64,000 nucleotides of DNA, taken from positions 16,601 to 80,600 of the forward strand of contig CAITPI010000087.1 of the NCBI GenBank assembly GCA_903894295.1. Reading direction: 5' to 3'. The notes under the pieces were generated by a model, which was not told the DNA's origin, made no database searches, and was given only the letters and a program-made list of their open reading frames with translations. The stretch is from an uncultured Acidimicrobiaceae bacterium (lineage in GTDB: Bacteria > Actinomycetota > Acidimicrobiia > Acidimicrobiales > RAAP-2). A program made the translations under genes and the position numbers. Numbering within the stretch: the first letter of the stretch is position 1; each line of letters opens with the position of its first letter. This document shows positions 9,007 to 16,983 of this stretch, piece by piece.

Positions 9007-9737
9007 AGGGCAAGTGGGCGTCGGGGATTCCTCCTCGCAACTTCACCTGGGTGATCGAAGGCAAGCTGGCGATGAGCGAGCGGCCGGGTGGCTTTGCCCC
9101 CAACCACCGCAAGGTGCGTCGTCAGGAGGAGATCATCTGGCTCCAGGTCCAGGGCTTCAACCGGGTGGTGTCGCTCCTCCCGTCCTCTCACAACCTGCAG
9201 GCGTATGACGAACTCTCCATGGCCAGCGTCCACTATCCGGTGCCGGTGTCCGGCGACGTGCGGGCCGTCCTCGTCGATCTCTACCGTGACCTGCAGGTCC
9301 GTCTGGCCAACGGGGAGCGGCTCCTGATCCACCAGGAAGAACTCGGCGACCGGGTGACGGGCGTGGTGGCCGGGTATCTGCTGTGCACCGATGTCCGTGT
9401 TGGCACGGCCCAGCAGGCGGTGACGGTACTCGAGAACCTGACCCGCCATCCGATGGGGGCCGCCGGCCGCGAACTGGTGACCCAGGCAGCCCAGATCCTG
9501 GCCGCCACCAAGGCCAGGTCGGACGAGGTCTCCGAGCCGCCCGAGCCGGCCAGGAAGGCTTCGGCCAGGAAAGCCCCGGCCAAGAAGGTCGCGGGGACCA
9601 AAACCCCGGCCAAAAAGGTTGCGGGGACCAAAACCCCGGCCAAGAAGGTTGCGGCGACCAAGGCTCCGGCCAAGAAGGTTGCGGCCGGAGAGGCTCCGGC
9701 CACCGGACCGACGAAGTCGAAGCCCCGATCGGCATGA
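9003..9737 (+). CDS. dual-specificity-phosphatase-like protein with Gln in place of the catalytic Cys
   Basis: 244 aa, fused into the folate operon by ATGA overlaps at both ends. Residues 1-160 resemble a small tyrosine/dual-specificity phosphatase: NFTWVIEGKLAMSERPG at the start, VVSLLP, HYPVPV, then the P-loop position. The canonical HC-x5-R signature reads H110-Q111-EELGD-R117-VTG, so the nucleophilic Cys is Gln and phosphatase chemistry is not expected. Residues about 180-244 are a Lys/Ala/Pro tail with four 10-residue repeats (APAKKVAGTK type) like the TopA tail, suggesting nucleic-acid or membrane-surface binding. Function unknown. The phosphatase relationship is my motif reading. Confidence 0.7.
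   Translation: MKGKWASGIPPRNFTWVIEGKLAMSERPGGFAPNHRKVRRQEEIIWLQVQGFNRVVSLLPSSHNLQAYDELSMASVHYPVPVSGDVRAVLVDLYRDLQVRLANGERLLIHQEELGDRVTGVVAGYLLCTDVRVGTAQQAVTVLENLTRHPMGAAGRELVTQAAQILAATKARSDEVSEPPEPARKASARKAPAKKVAGTKTPAKKVAGTKTPAKKVAATKAPAKKVAAGEAPATGPTKSKPRSA
9572..9691 (+). repeat. 30-bp coding minisatellite, 4 copies
   Basis: Four near-identical 30-base units encoding the repeats APAKKVAGTK, TPAKKVAGTK, TPAKKVAATK and APAKKVAAGE inside the phosphatase-like gene. The two middle copies are almost identical at the DNA level, so copy number is likely to vary between strains. Confidence 0.85.
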
Positions 9738-10117
9738 CCAGCCACACGTCGTCGCCGGACCGGATCGAGATCCGGGGCCTCCGTCTGGTGGGAACCCATG
9801 GGGTGCTGGTCGAGGAGAAGGAACGGGCCCAGCCCTTCGAGGTCGACCTTGACCTGGTGGCCGACCTGACGGCGGCGGGTCGTTCCGACCAGCTTTTGGA
9901 CACCGTCGACTACGGGGCGGTGGTGGCCCGGGTGGCCGAACTGGTCGCGGGCGGTCCGTCGCACGAGCTGCTCGAGTCCCTGGCCCGCCAACTCGGCCAG
10001 GAGGTCCTGGCCCTCGACGGACGGATCGAGCAGGTGGTGGTGACCCTGCGCAAGCTCCGGCCGCCGCTCCCCGCCGATCTTGCCTCGGTGGGGGTGCGGG
10101 TCACGAGCGTCCGGTGA
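9734..10117 (+). CDS. folB: dihydroneopterin aldolase
   Basis: Cleaves dihydroneopterin to hydroxymethyl-dihydropterin and glycolaldehyde. 127 aa, normal for FolB. The family pattern IEIRGLRLVGTHGVLVEEK (with G-x-H-G-V) opens the protein, and DTVDYGAVVARV follows. ATG 9734 overlaps the preceding TGA, and the stop overlaps the folK GTG. Confidence 0.94.
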   Translation: MTSHTSSPDRIEIRGLRLVGTHGVLVEEKERAQPFEVDLDLVADLTAAGRSDQLLDTVDYGAVVARVAELVAGGPSHELLESLARQLGQEVLALDGRIEQVVVTLRKLRPPLPADLASVGVRVTSVR

Positions 10118-10614
10118 CCCAGACCGCCGGTTCGGAGCCTCTGGTCCGGGCCTTTCTCGGCCTCGGTTCGAACCTGGGCGACCGGCAGGGCTACCTGCGC
10201 CGGGCCGTCGACCAGTTGCGCACGTCCCGGGAGTTTCCGGTCATCGCCGTGTCGAACGTGTACGAGACCGAGCCGATGGGTGGCCCCGACGACCAGGGTG
10301 CCTTCCTGAACCTCGTCGTCGAGGTGGCCGTACCACCCGGTGTCGATCCCTACCGTCTCCTTCGGGAGTGTCACCGCCTGGAAGCGGCGGCCGCCCGCGT
10401 GCGCACCGTGCACTGGGGTCCGAGGACCCTCGACGTCGATGTGGTGTGGATCGACGGCGTGGACCTGGCTGACCCGGCCCTGACCGTGCCCCATCCCCGG
10501 TGGAAGGAGCGCCGGTTCGTGCTGGCGCCGTTGGCCGAACTCGCTCCGGACCTGGTGGATCAGGAAGATCTGCTCCGGGCTGGTGGCGAGGTCTCGAACG
10601 TGGGTACACTCTGA
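10114..10614 (+). CDS. folK: 2-amino-4-hydroxy-6-hydroxymethyldihydropteridine pyrophosphokinase
   Basis: Transfers pyrophosphate from ATP to the pterin substrate of FolP. 166 aa. N-terminal FLGLGSNLGDR and the signature GPRTLDVDVVWIDG near base 10425 identify it. GTG start inside the folB stop (GTGA). Last gene of the folate block. Confidence 0.95.
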   Translation: MTQTAGSEPLVRAFLGLGSNLGDRQGYLRRAVDQLRTSREFPVIAVSNVYETEPMGGPDDQGAFLNLVVEVAVPPGVDPYRLLRECHRLEAAAARVRTVHWGPRTLDVDVVWIDGVDLADPALTVPHPRWKERRFVLAPLAELAPDLVDQEDLLRAGGEVSNVGTL

Positions 10615-10674
10615 CCACGCAGGGTTCCTGACACGAACGGCACCTCCGGGGCCGGAACGTCCAAAGGAGGTCGC

Positions 10675-11556
10675 ATGACCACATTCCGTCTTATTGGCGC
10701 CGGCCGGGCAGGTCGGTCCATCCATCAAGCGCTCGAGGCGACCGGCCGGTACCGGTGCGTCGGGATACTTGGTCGCGACGACGATCTGGCCGATGCCGCC
10801 CAAGGGGTCGACCTTTTGATCATCGCCACGCCCGACCAGGCGGTGGGTGAGGTGGCCCGGGCCGTGACCCCGGTGACGAGCACGACCGTCCTTCACCTGT
10901 CGGGATCGCTGGGACTCGGAGTCCTGATCCCGCATCCCCGCCGGGCGTCGGTGCACCCCTTGGTGCCCCTGCCCAACGCCGAAGTCGGTGCCCTGCGACT
11001 GGCCTCGGGCATCTCGTTCGCCGTGGCCGGTGACTCCATGGCCCGCCGGGTGGTGGAAGACCTGGCCGGCCGGGCCTTTGCCGTGGCCGACGGCGACCGT
11101 GACCGCTACCACGCCGCAGCCGCCATCGCCGCCAACCATCTGGTGGCCCTGTTGGGGCAGGTTGAACGGGTGGCCGCCACGGTCGGCCTTCCCCTCGATG
11201 CCTTCGCCGGTCTCGTGCGGGCCGCCACCGATGACGCCATGGCCCTGGGGCCCCGTCAGGCCCTCACCGGGCCGGCCATGCGGGGTGACTGGGACACCGT
11301 CGAGCGCCATCGACGGGAGTTGCGGACCATGGCCGGCAGTCGGACCGAACTTTCCGGTTATGACGCCATGGTGGCCATGGCCCGTCGGCTGTCGCTGGAG
11401 GAGGCCGAGTCGGTGCCGACGGGCCCCGGGGTGCCGTCTGTCAGCGATGTCGATCTCGGCCGGGACCTCCTTGAAGCTCTGTGGGACGTCGAGGTGGACG
11501 TGGCCGGACCGGAGTTCCAGGTCCCGGCCCTCGCTGCGGTCGAAGACGTGGCATGA
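10675..11556 (+). CDS. Rossmann-fold / DUF2520 protein (predicted dehydrogenase)
   Basis: 293 aa. An N-terminal dinucleotide-binding motif IGAGRAGRS is followed by a helical DUF2520 half (HAAAAIAANHLVALLGQ region). The architecture is that of 6-phosphogluconate/ketopantoate-reductase-like enzymes. It sits directly before panC, as in mycobacteria, so a ketopantoate reductase (PanE-like) role is an attractive but unproven inference. The SD AAAGGAGG at 10663-10670 is the strongest in the window. The ATGA overlap with panC supports translational coupling. Confidence 0.85.
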   Translation: MTTFRLIGAGRAGRSIHQALEATGRYRCVGILGRDDDLADAAQGVDLLIIATPDQAVGEVARAVTPVTSTTVLHLSGSLGLGVLIPHPRRASVHPLVPLPNAEVGALRLASGISFAVAGDSMARRVVEDLAGRAFAVADGDRDRYHAAAAIAANHLVALLGQVERVAATVGLPLDAFAGLVRAATDDAMALGPRQALTGPAMRGDWDTVERHRRELRTMAGSRTELSGYDAMVAMARRLSLEEAESVPTGPGVPSVSDVDLGRDLLEALWDVEVDVAGPEFQVPALAAVEDVA

Positions 11557-12572
11557 CCGAAGTCGTGGCTCCTGTCGAGGAGGAGTCACCGAAGTCCGGA
11601 CCATCGTCGGTCGGAGAACCTGACCAGCCTGAGCAACCGTCCGGTGCCCGGGGTGACATGGCCGACGCCTCTCCTTTGGTCTACGGCAACATCGGGGACT
11701 ACTCCCTGATGTTGGAGACAGTCCGCGCCGAGGGTCTGTCGGTGGGATTCGTCCCGACCATGGGCGCCCTCCATGCCGGCCACGCCTCCCTGGTCGCCCG
11801 GGCCGCCCGGGAGTGTGACGTGGTGGCCGTCTCGATCTTTGTGAACCCCACCCAGTTCGGCGACGCCACGGATCTGGCTTCCTATCCCCGGCCGCTCGAT
11901 GACGACCTCGAGCTCGTGGCCGCGTTCGGCGGCCAGGTGGTGCTGGCCCCTTCGGTGGAGGAGATGTATCCGGGCGGACCCGGCGCCCGGGCCACCACGG
12001 TGAGGGTGGCCCGCCTGGGCGACCGTTGGGAAGGGGCGGCCCGCCCCGGCCACTTCGACGGAATGGCGACCGTGGTGACCAAACTGCTGGCCATGACCGG
12101 GCGCTGCCGGGCCTACTTCGGGGAGAAGGACTTCCAACAACTGGCCATCGTGCGTCAACTGGTGCGGGACCTTTCCTTGCCGGCGGAGATCGTCGGCTGT
12201 CCCACCGTCCGCGACGAGGATGGCCTGGCGTTGTCGAGTCGCAACGCCCGACTGTCCGACGACCAGCGCCGTCAGGCGTTGGCCCTCAGTGAGGCACTCC
12301 GGGCCGGAGCCACGATCTGGCAATCGGCGGATCCGACGCCCGACGCCGTGGTGGCGGCCATGGACGAAGTCCTGCGGGCCACCACCGGGGTGACGGTGGA
12401 CTATGCCGCGCTCGTGCGGGCCGGAGACCTCGAACCGGCCACGGCCGTTGGCGATGTTTCGGCCATGCGTCTGCTGGTGGCGGCCGATGTTGGAGGCGTG
12501 CGTCTGATCGACAACCTTGACCCGGCAGACAAGGCGATCATGGCCGAGGGTCGGATCGGGGAGAGCCGGTGA
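11553..12572 (+). CDS. panC: pantoate-beta-alanine ligase
   Basis: Makes pantothenate from pantoate, beta-alanine and ATP. VPTMGALHAGHASL (HIGH-like) and FVNPTQFG near base 11840 are diagnostic; YFGEKDFQQL and LSSRNARLS follow. Start at ATG 11553 (ATGA overlap) gives 339 aa, with about 35 extra N-terminal residues rich in Glu/Pro/Ser; ATG 11658 would give the usual length (304 aa) but has no clear SD. The stop overlaps the nadB GTG. panD is not next to it. Confidence 0.93.
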   Translation: MTEVVAPVEEESPKSGPSSVGEPDQPEQPSGARGDMADASPLVYGNIGDYSLMLETVRAEGLSVGFVPTMGALHAGHASLVARAARECDVVAVSIFVNPTQFGDATDLASYPRPLDDDLELVAAFGGQVVLAPSVEEMYPGGPGARATTVRVARLGDRWEGAARPGHFDGMATVVTKLLAMTGRCRAYFGEKDFQQLAIVRQLVRDLSLPAEIVGCPTVRDEDGLALSSRNARLSDDQRRQALALSEALRAGATIWQSADPTPDAVVAAMDEVLRATTGVTVDYAALVRAGDLEPATAVGDVSAMRLLVAADVGGVRLIDNLDPADKAIMAEGRIGESR

Positions 12573-14239
12573 TCCCTGAACCGCTCGATGTCCTGGTGCT
12601 GGGCAGCGGTGTGGCCGGACTTTCGGTCGCGGTCCGCCTGGCGGCACCGTTGGAGCTCAGCCAGTCGAACGAGTCGGCCGGTTCGCCGACCCTGCGGGTG
12701 GGTGTGCTCACCAAGGCCGAACTCTCCCAGTCGGCCACCCGCTGGGCCCAGGGGGGAGTGGCGGCGGTGCTGGGCGAGGATGACGACTCGACCGATCTCC
12801 ACCTGGCCGACACGCTGGCCGCCGGGGTTGGCCTGTGCGACGCCTCGGCCGTCCGGGTTCTGGTGGACGAGGGTGGAGCCCGGATCCACGAACTGATCGC
12901 CATGGGCGCAGTGTTTGACCGGCTGCCGGGTGGTGCCCTCTCGTTGGCCCGGGAGGGTGGGCACTCGACCGCCCGGATCGTCCATGCCGGTGGTGCCGCC
13001 ACCGGAGCCGAGGTCGAACGGGCCCTCGTCGAGGCCACCCGGTCCACCGCCGCGGCGGTCATGGAGGAGTGGTTCGCCCTCGATCTGCTGGTCGAAGACG
13101 GCCGGTGCCGGGGGGTTCGGGCCCTCGACGCGTCCGGGCAACTGGTCGAAGTGCGGGCGCACCACACGGTGCTGGCCACCGGAGGGGCCGGCCAGTTGTT
13201 CGCAGTCACCACCAATCCGGCCGAGGCCACGGGAGACGGGCTCGCCATGGCCCTCCGGGCCGGTGTGCCGGTGGCTGACGTTGAGTTCATGCAGTTCCAT
13301 CCCACGGCCCTTCACCACCCGGCCATGCCCCGACCGTTGCTGTCCGAAGCGTTGCGGGGCCACGGTGCCCTGCTGCGGGACGCCAACGGTGAGCGGTTCG
13401 TGGACGAGTTGGCGCCCCGGGACGTGGTGAGCCGGGCCATGGCCCAACGGATGCTCGAACAAGGTGTCGACTTCCTGTGGCTGGACGCCACCGGACTCGA
13501 GGCATTCGACACCCGCTTTCCAACCATCTCGGCGTCCCTCACGGTGATCGGGCTGGACCCCGCATCCGACTGGCTGCCGATCGCTCCGGCCGCCCACTAT
13601 CTCTCCGGTGGTGTGGTGACCGACCTCAAGGGAGCAACCGCCCTGCCCGGGCTGTGGGCGGCGGGAGAAGTTGCGTGCACCGGGGTGCATGGCGCCAACC
13701 GGTTGGCGTCCAACTCGCTGCTCGAAGGCATGGTGTTCGGTGCCCGGCTGGCCGAGGCCATCCGGGACGGTGTCGAGGGTCCTGCTCCCACCGGAGTGAT
13801 GGAAGCCTGGCTGGTCGGACCCCGGGTCACCCTGGAGCGGGTCGAACCTGTTCAGGCGCCGGATGCCGGGTCGGTGGACGATCTCGTGCCCGGGATTGAC
13901 AAGGCCCGTGACCAGTTGCAGCGGGCCATGACGCTGGGTGCGGGAGTGGTGCGCAGTGCCGGTTCGCTCGCCGAGGCGGCGGAGGTGGTGGACGGGTTGC
14001 GATCGGCCACTGCCGGGATGACTCCCGGCAACCGCACCGAAGGGGAGTTGGCCAATCTGGTGACCGTGGCCCGATGCGTCCTCGACTCGGCCACCCTCCG
14101 CACCGAGAGCCGGGGATCGCACGCCCGGAGCGACTATCCGGCCACCGAGCCCGACTGGCGGCGACGCATTGTGCATGCGGACGATTCGGTCGAGGTCATG
14201 GACGGGCCGGTGGGAGTTGGTGGAGGATCGGTATCGTGA
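12569..14239 (+). CDS. nadB: L-aspartate oxidase
   Basis: FAD enzyme that oxidises aspartate to iminoaspartate, the first step of de novo NAD synthesis. 556 aa. FAD-binding LGSGVAGLSVA is at residues 11-21, the family motif SATRWAQGGVAAVLG follows, and the catalytic-region HPTALHHPA is near base 13300. GTG start overlapping panC (GTGA). It is followed by nadC, but no quinolinate synthase gene (nadA) is in the window. Confidence 0.95.
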   Translation: MIPEPLDVLVLGSGVAGLSVAVRLAAPLELSQSNESAGSPTLRVGVLTKAELSQSATRWAQGGVAAVLGEDDDSTDLHLADTLAAGVGLCDASAVRVLVDEGGARIHELIAMGAVFDRLPGGALSLAREGGHSTARIVHAGGAATGAEVERALVEATRSTAAAVMEEWFALDLLVEDGRCRGVRALDASGQLVEVRAHHTVLATGGAGQLFAVTTNPAEATGDGLAMALRAGVPVADVEFMQFHPTALHHPAMPRPLLSEALRGHGALLRDANGERFVDELAPRDVVSRAMAQRMLEQGVDFLWLDATGLEAFDTRFPTISASLTVIGLDPASDWLPIAPAAHYLSGGVVTDLKGATALPGLWAAGEVACTGVHGANRLASNSLLEGMVFGARLAEAIRDGVEGPAPTGVMEAWLVGPRVTLERVEPVQAPDAGSVDDLVPGIDKARDQLQRAMTLGAGVVRSAGSLAEAAEVVDGLRSATAGMTPGNRTEGELANLVTVARCVLDSATLRTESRGSHARSDYPATEPDWRRRIVHADDSVEVMDGPVGVGGGSVS

Positions 14240-15186
14240 GTAGCCATGGCGTGAACCCGGATGAGGTTTCAAGGGAGCCGGCGACGGTGGGACCGGTGGA
14301 TCCACCCGCTCTCGCCGTGACGGCGGCGGTGACGCTCGCCCTGTCCGAGGACCTCTTGCCCATGGGTGACCTGACCGCCGCACTGGTGCCCGACGATCTG
14401 GTCCGTCGGGTCGACGTGGTCAGCCGGGCCGAAGGCGTCGTGGCCGGCCGGGCCTGCGCTCTGGAGGCATTTCGCCAGATCGACGCCGGACTCAAGGTCT
14501 CCTGGCCGATGCCCGACGGCACCCGGGTCGCCCCGGGTGACGTGGTCGCTCGCGTGGATGGCCGCCTCGTCTCCATCCTGACCGCCGAGAGGACGGTGCT
14601 GAACTTCGTGGGTCATCTCTCCGGAGTGGCCACCCTCACCCGGCGGTATGTCGACGCCGTGGCGTCGGTGACCAATCCGCCGAGGATCCTCGACACCCGC
14701 AAGACAACCCCGGGTCTGCGGTCGCTCGAGAAGGCGGCCGTGCGGGCCGGTGGAGGATCCAACCACCGGGCCAGCCTCTCGGATGCGGTGTTGATCAAGG
14801 ACAACCACCTTGGAGGCCTGTCCATCACCGAGGCGGTGGCGAGGGCCCGACGACTCTGGCCGGGCCGGATGGTCGAAGTGGAGTGCGACACGGACGCCCA
14901 GGTGGCCGAGGCCACGGCAGCCGGAGCCACCGTGATCATGTTCGACAACATGCCTCCCGCCCAGGTGGCGGAGAACGTACAACGGGTGCGGGCCGCCGCC
15001 CCGTCCATTCTCCTCGAGGTCTCCGGAGGCGTCACCCTGGCGCTGGTGGCCGACCTGGCGGCCACCGGAGTCGACCTCATCTCGGTCGGAGCGCTGACCC
15101 ACTCGGCCCCGGTGCTCGATCTCGGTTTCGATCTCGGCTCCCGGGAGTCGGACGCCTCACGACCCACTTCTTCCGAAAGGAACTGA
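14236..15186 (+). CDS. nadC: nicotinate-nucleotide pyrophosphorylase (carboxylating)
   Basis: Quinolinate phosphoribosyltransferase, third step of de novo NAD synthesis. 316 aa from GTG 14236 (GTGA overlap with nadB). DTRKTTPGLRSLEKAAVRAGG and HRASLSDAVLIKDNH are the family signatures, and EVSGGVTL lies in the phosphate-binding region. About 25 residues of extra N-terminus precede the conserved part. coaX starts 3 bases after the stop. Confidence 0.95.
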   Translation: MSSHGVNPDEVSREPATVGPVDPPALAVTAAVTLALSEDLLPMGDLTAALVPDDLVRRVDVVSRAEGVVAGRACALEAFRQIDAGLKVSWPMPDGTRVAPGDVVARVDGRLVSILTAERTVLNFVGHLSGVATLTRRYVDAVASVTNPPRILDTRKTTPGLRSLEKAAVRAGGGSNHRASLSDAVLIKDNHLGGLSITEAVARARRLWPGRMVEVECDTDAQVAEATAAGATVIMFDNMPPAQVAENVQRVRAAAPSILLEVSGGVTLALVADLAATGVDLISVGALTHSAPVLDLGFDLGSRESDASRPTSSERN

Positions 15187-15188
15187 CC

Positions 15189-16031
15189 ATGCTTCTGGCC
15201 ATCGATGTAGGGAACACCGAGACGGTGGTCGGCCTGTTTGCCGACACCCTGGACGACCCGGACGAGTCGACCGGGCCTCGCGACGGCAGTGAGCCGGTCG
15301 GCCTCACCCATCACTGGCGTCTCTCCACGGTGTCGGAGCGCACCGCCGACGAACACGCCTTGCTGCTCACCCAGCTGCTGGACCTCGACGGGTTGAGCAT
15401 CGAAGACACGATCACCGGAATCGCCGTGACCTCGTCGGTGCCGTCGGTCACGGCCCACCTGCGCCAGATGGCCTCCCGGTGGTTCAACGTGCCCCACCTG
15501 GTGCTCGAACCCGGCGTGAAGAGCGGCATGCCCATCCTCTATGACAACCCCAAGGAGGTGGGCGCCGACCGCATCGCCAACGCGGTGGGAGCCCACGACC
15601 TCTTCGGCGGTCCGTGCGTGGTGGTCGACCTGGGCACGGCGACCACCTTCGATGCCATCTCGGAAAAGGGTGAGTACCTCGGTGGGGCCATCACGCCGGG
15701 CGTGGCCATCAGTCTTGACGCCCTGTTCGCCCATGCCGCCGCCCTCCGCCGGGTCGAACTCGTCGAACCGCGCAGTGTGATCGGCAAGTCGACGGTGGAG
15801 TCGATCCAGTCCGGCTCCCTCTACGGCTTCGCCGCACAGGTCGACGGCCTGTGCCGGCGGTTCATCGGCGAGTTGGGCGAGAGCACCGTGGTGGCGACCG
15901 GTGGGCTCTCCGAACTGATCGCCCCGTTCTCGGACGAGATCGAGTACGTGGAGCCCTGGCTGACGTTGCACGGACTCCGGATCATCTTCAGCCGGAATGT
16001 GGCGAGTGGGGCCCTCCGTTCCGACCGGTAA
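15189..16031 (+). CDS. coaX: type III pantothenate kinase
   Basis: First committed step of CoA synthesis. 280 aa. Actin-fold phosphate motif DVGNTETVVG at residues 6-15, GADRIANAVGAHDLFGG, and DLGTATTFDAI (second phosphate motif), then PGVAISLDALFAHAAAL. SD GAAAGGA a few bases upstream, within the nadC 3' end. With panC upstream it completes part of the pantothenate-to-CoA route. Confidence 0.95.
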   Translation: MLLAIDVGNTETVVGLFADTLDDPDESTGPRDGSEPVGLTHHWRLSTVSERTADEHALLLTQLLDLDGLSIEDTITGIAVTSSVPSVTAHLRQMASRWFNVPHLVLEPGVKSGMPILYDNPKEVGADRIANAVGAHDLFGGPCVVVDLGTATTFDAISEKGEYLGGAITPGVAISLDALFAHAAALRRVELVEPRSVIGKSTVESIQSGSLYGFAAQVDGLCRRFIGELGESTVVATGGLSELIAPFSDEIEYVEPWLTLHGLRIIFSRNVASGALRSDR

Positions 16032-16071
16032 CCACCACCGGGGACCGGTGGATACGGCCTCGCCTCGGCGC

Positions 16072-16077
16072 TAGGTT
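16072..16077 (+). promoter_or_regulatory. -10 element of a leaderless promoter (LLM oxidoreductase)
   Basis: TAGGTT, then 7 bases, then ATG 16085. No SD is present. Confidence 0.45.
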
Positions 16078-16084
16078 CCCTCCC

Positions 16085-16966
16085 ATGAAGCTTTCCACCG
16101 TCATCCTGCCCCACGAACGCTGGAGCGGGGCCCGGGCGACGTGGCAGCGGGCCGAAGCCCTGGGCTTTCATGCCGCCTACACCTATGACCACCTGTCGTG
16201 GCGCTCCTTCCGGAACTCTCCGTGGTTCGATGCCGTGACGACCCTGGCGGCAGCGGCCGGGGTGACGGAGCGGATCCGGCTGGGGCCACTTGTCACGTCG
16301 CCGAACTTCCGGCATCCGGTCCCGCTCGCCAAGGCGATCCTCTCGCTGGACGACCTCTCGCAAGGTCGACTCGTCGTCGGGATCGGTTCGGGCGGCGGGG
16401 GTTTCGATGCCACGGTCCTCGGCGGTGAGGAGTGGAGCGCCCGGGAGCGAAGCGACCGCTTTTCCGAGTTTGTGGAGCGGCTCGACCAGTTGCTGACCCG
16501 GGAGGTGACCAACGAAGCCGGCCCCTACTACCCGGTGCGCGACGCCGTGCGGTATCCCGAACCGTTGGCCGTCCCCCGACCACCGTTCGTCGTCGGGGGT
16601 TATGGACCAAAGGCGCTGGCGGTGGTGGCCACCCATGGAGAAGGGTGGGTTACCTACGGCGCCGGGCCCGGAGACCGTCATCCGACCGGCCAGGCCGCCG
16701 TGGCCGACCAGATCGCCCGGCTCGACGAGGCCCTGGCCGTCGTCGGCCGGTCACCGGAGAGTGTGGAGCGCCTGCTGCTCGACGGGCTTGGAGACGAACG
16801 ACCTCTGGTGTCGCTTGACGCCTTTGTCGACATGGCCGGCCGCTACCGGGAGATCGGCATCACCGAGATCGTCCTCCACTGGCCGATCCCGGACTCCCTC
16901 TTCGCCGCCGACCAGGACGTCTTCGAGCGCATCGCCGTGGAAGGCCTGGCCCAACTCGGGACCTGA
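16085..16966 (+). CDS. LLM-class flavin-dependent oxidoreductase
   Basis: 293 aa TIM-barrel protein of the luciferase-like monooxygenase class. The N-terminal strand MKLSTVILPHERW, the YTYDHL segment, RIRLGPLVTSPNFRHP and GRLVVGIGSGGGGFD are typical. Actinobacterial members commonly use F420 or FMN; the cofactor cannot be decided here. Monocistronic: it is convergent with the propeller gene only 17 bases away. Substrate unknown. Confidence 0.85.
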   Translation: MKLSTVILPHERWSGARATWQRAEALGFHAAYTYDHLSWRSFRNSPWFDAVTTLAAAAGVTERIRLGPLVTSPNFRHPVPLAKAILSLDDLSQGRLVVGIGSGGGGFDATVLGGEEWSARERSDRFSEFVERLDQLLTREVTNEAGPYYPVRDAVRYPEPLAVPRPPFVVGGYGPKALAVVATHGEGWVTYGAGPGDRHPTGQAAVADQIARLDEALAVVGRSPESVERLLLDGLGDERPLVSLDAFVDMAGRYREIGITEIVLHWPIPDSLFAADQDVFERIAVEGLAQLGT

Positions 16967-16983
16967 GCCGGGTGACGACGCGC

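Noticed and set aside
12401..14383. 660-codon open frame on the minus strand opposite nadB
   Set aside because: Mirror of a high-GC gene with strong third-position bias. No recognisable motifs, while nadB has full FAD and catalytic motifs.
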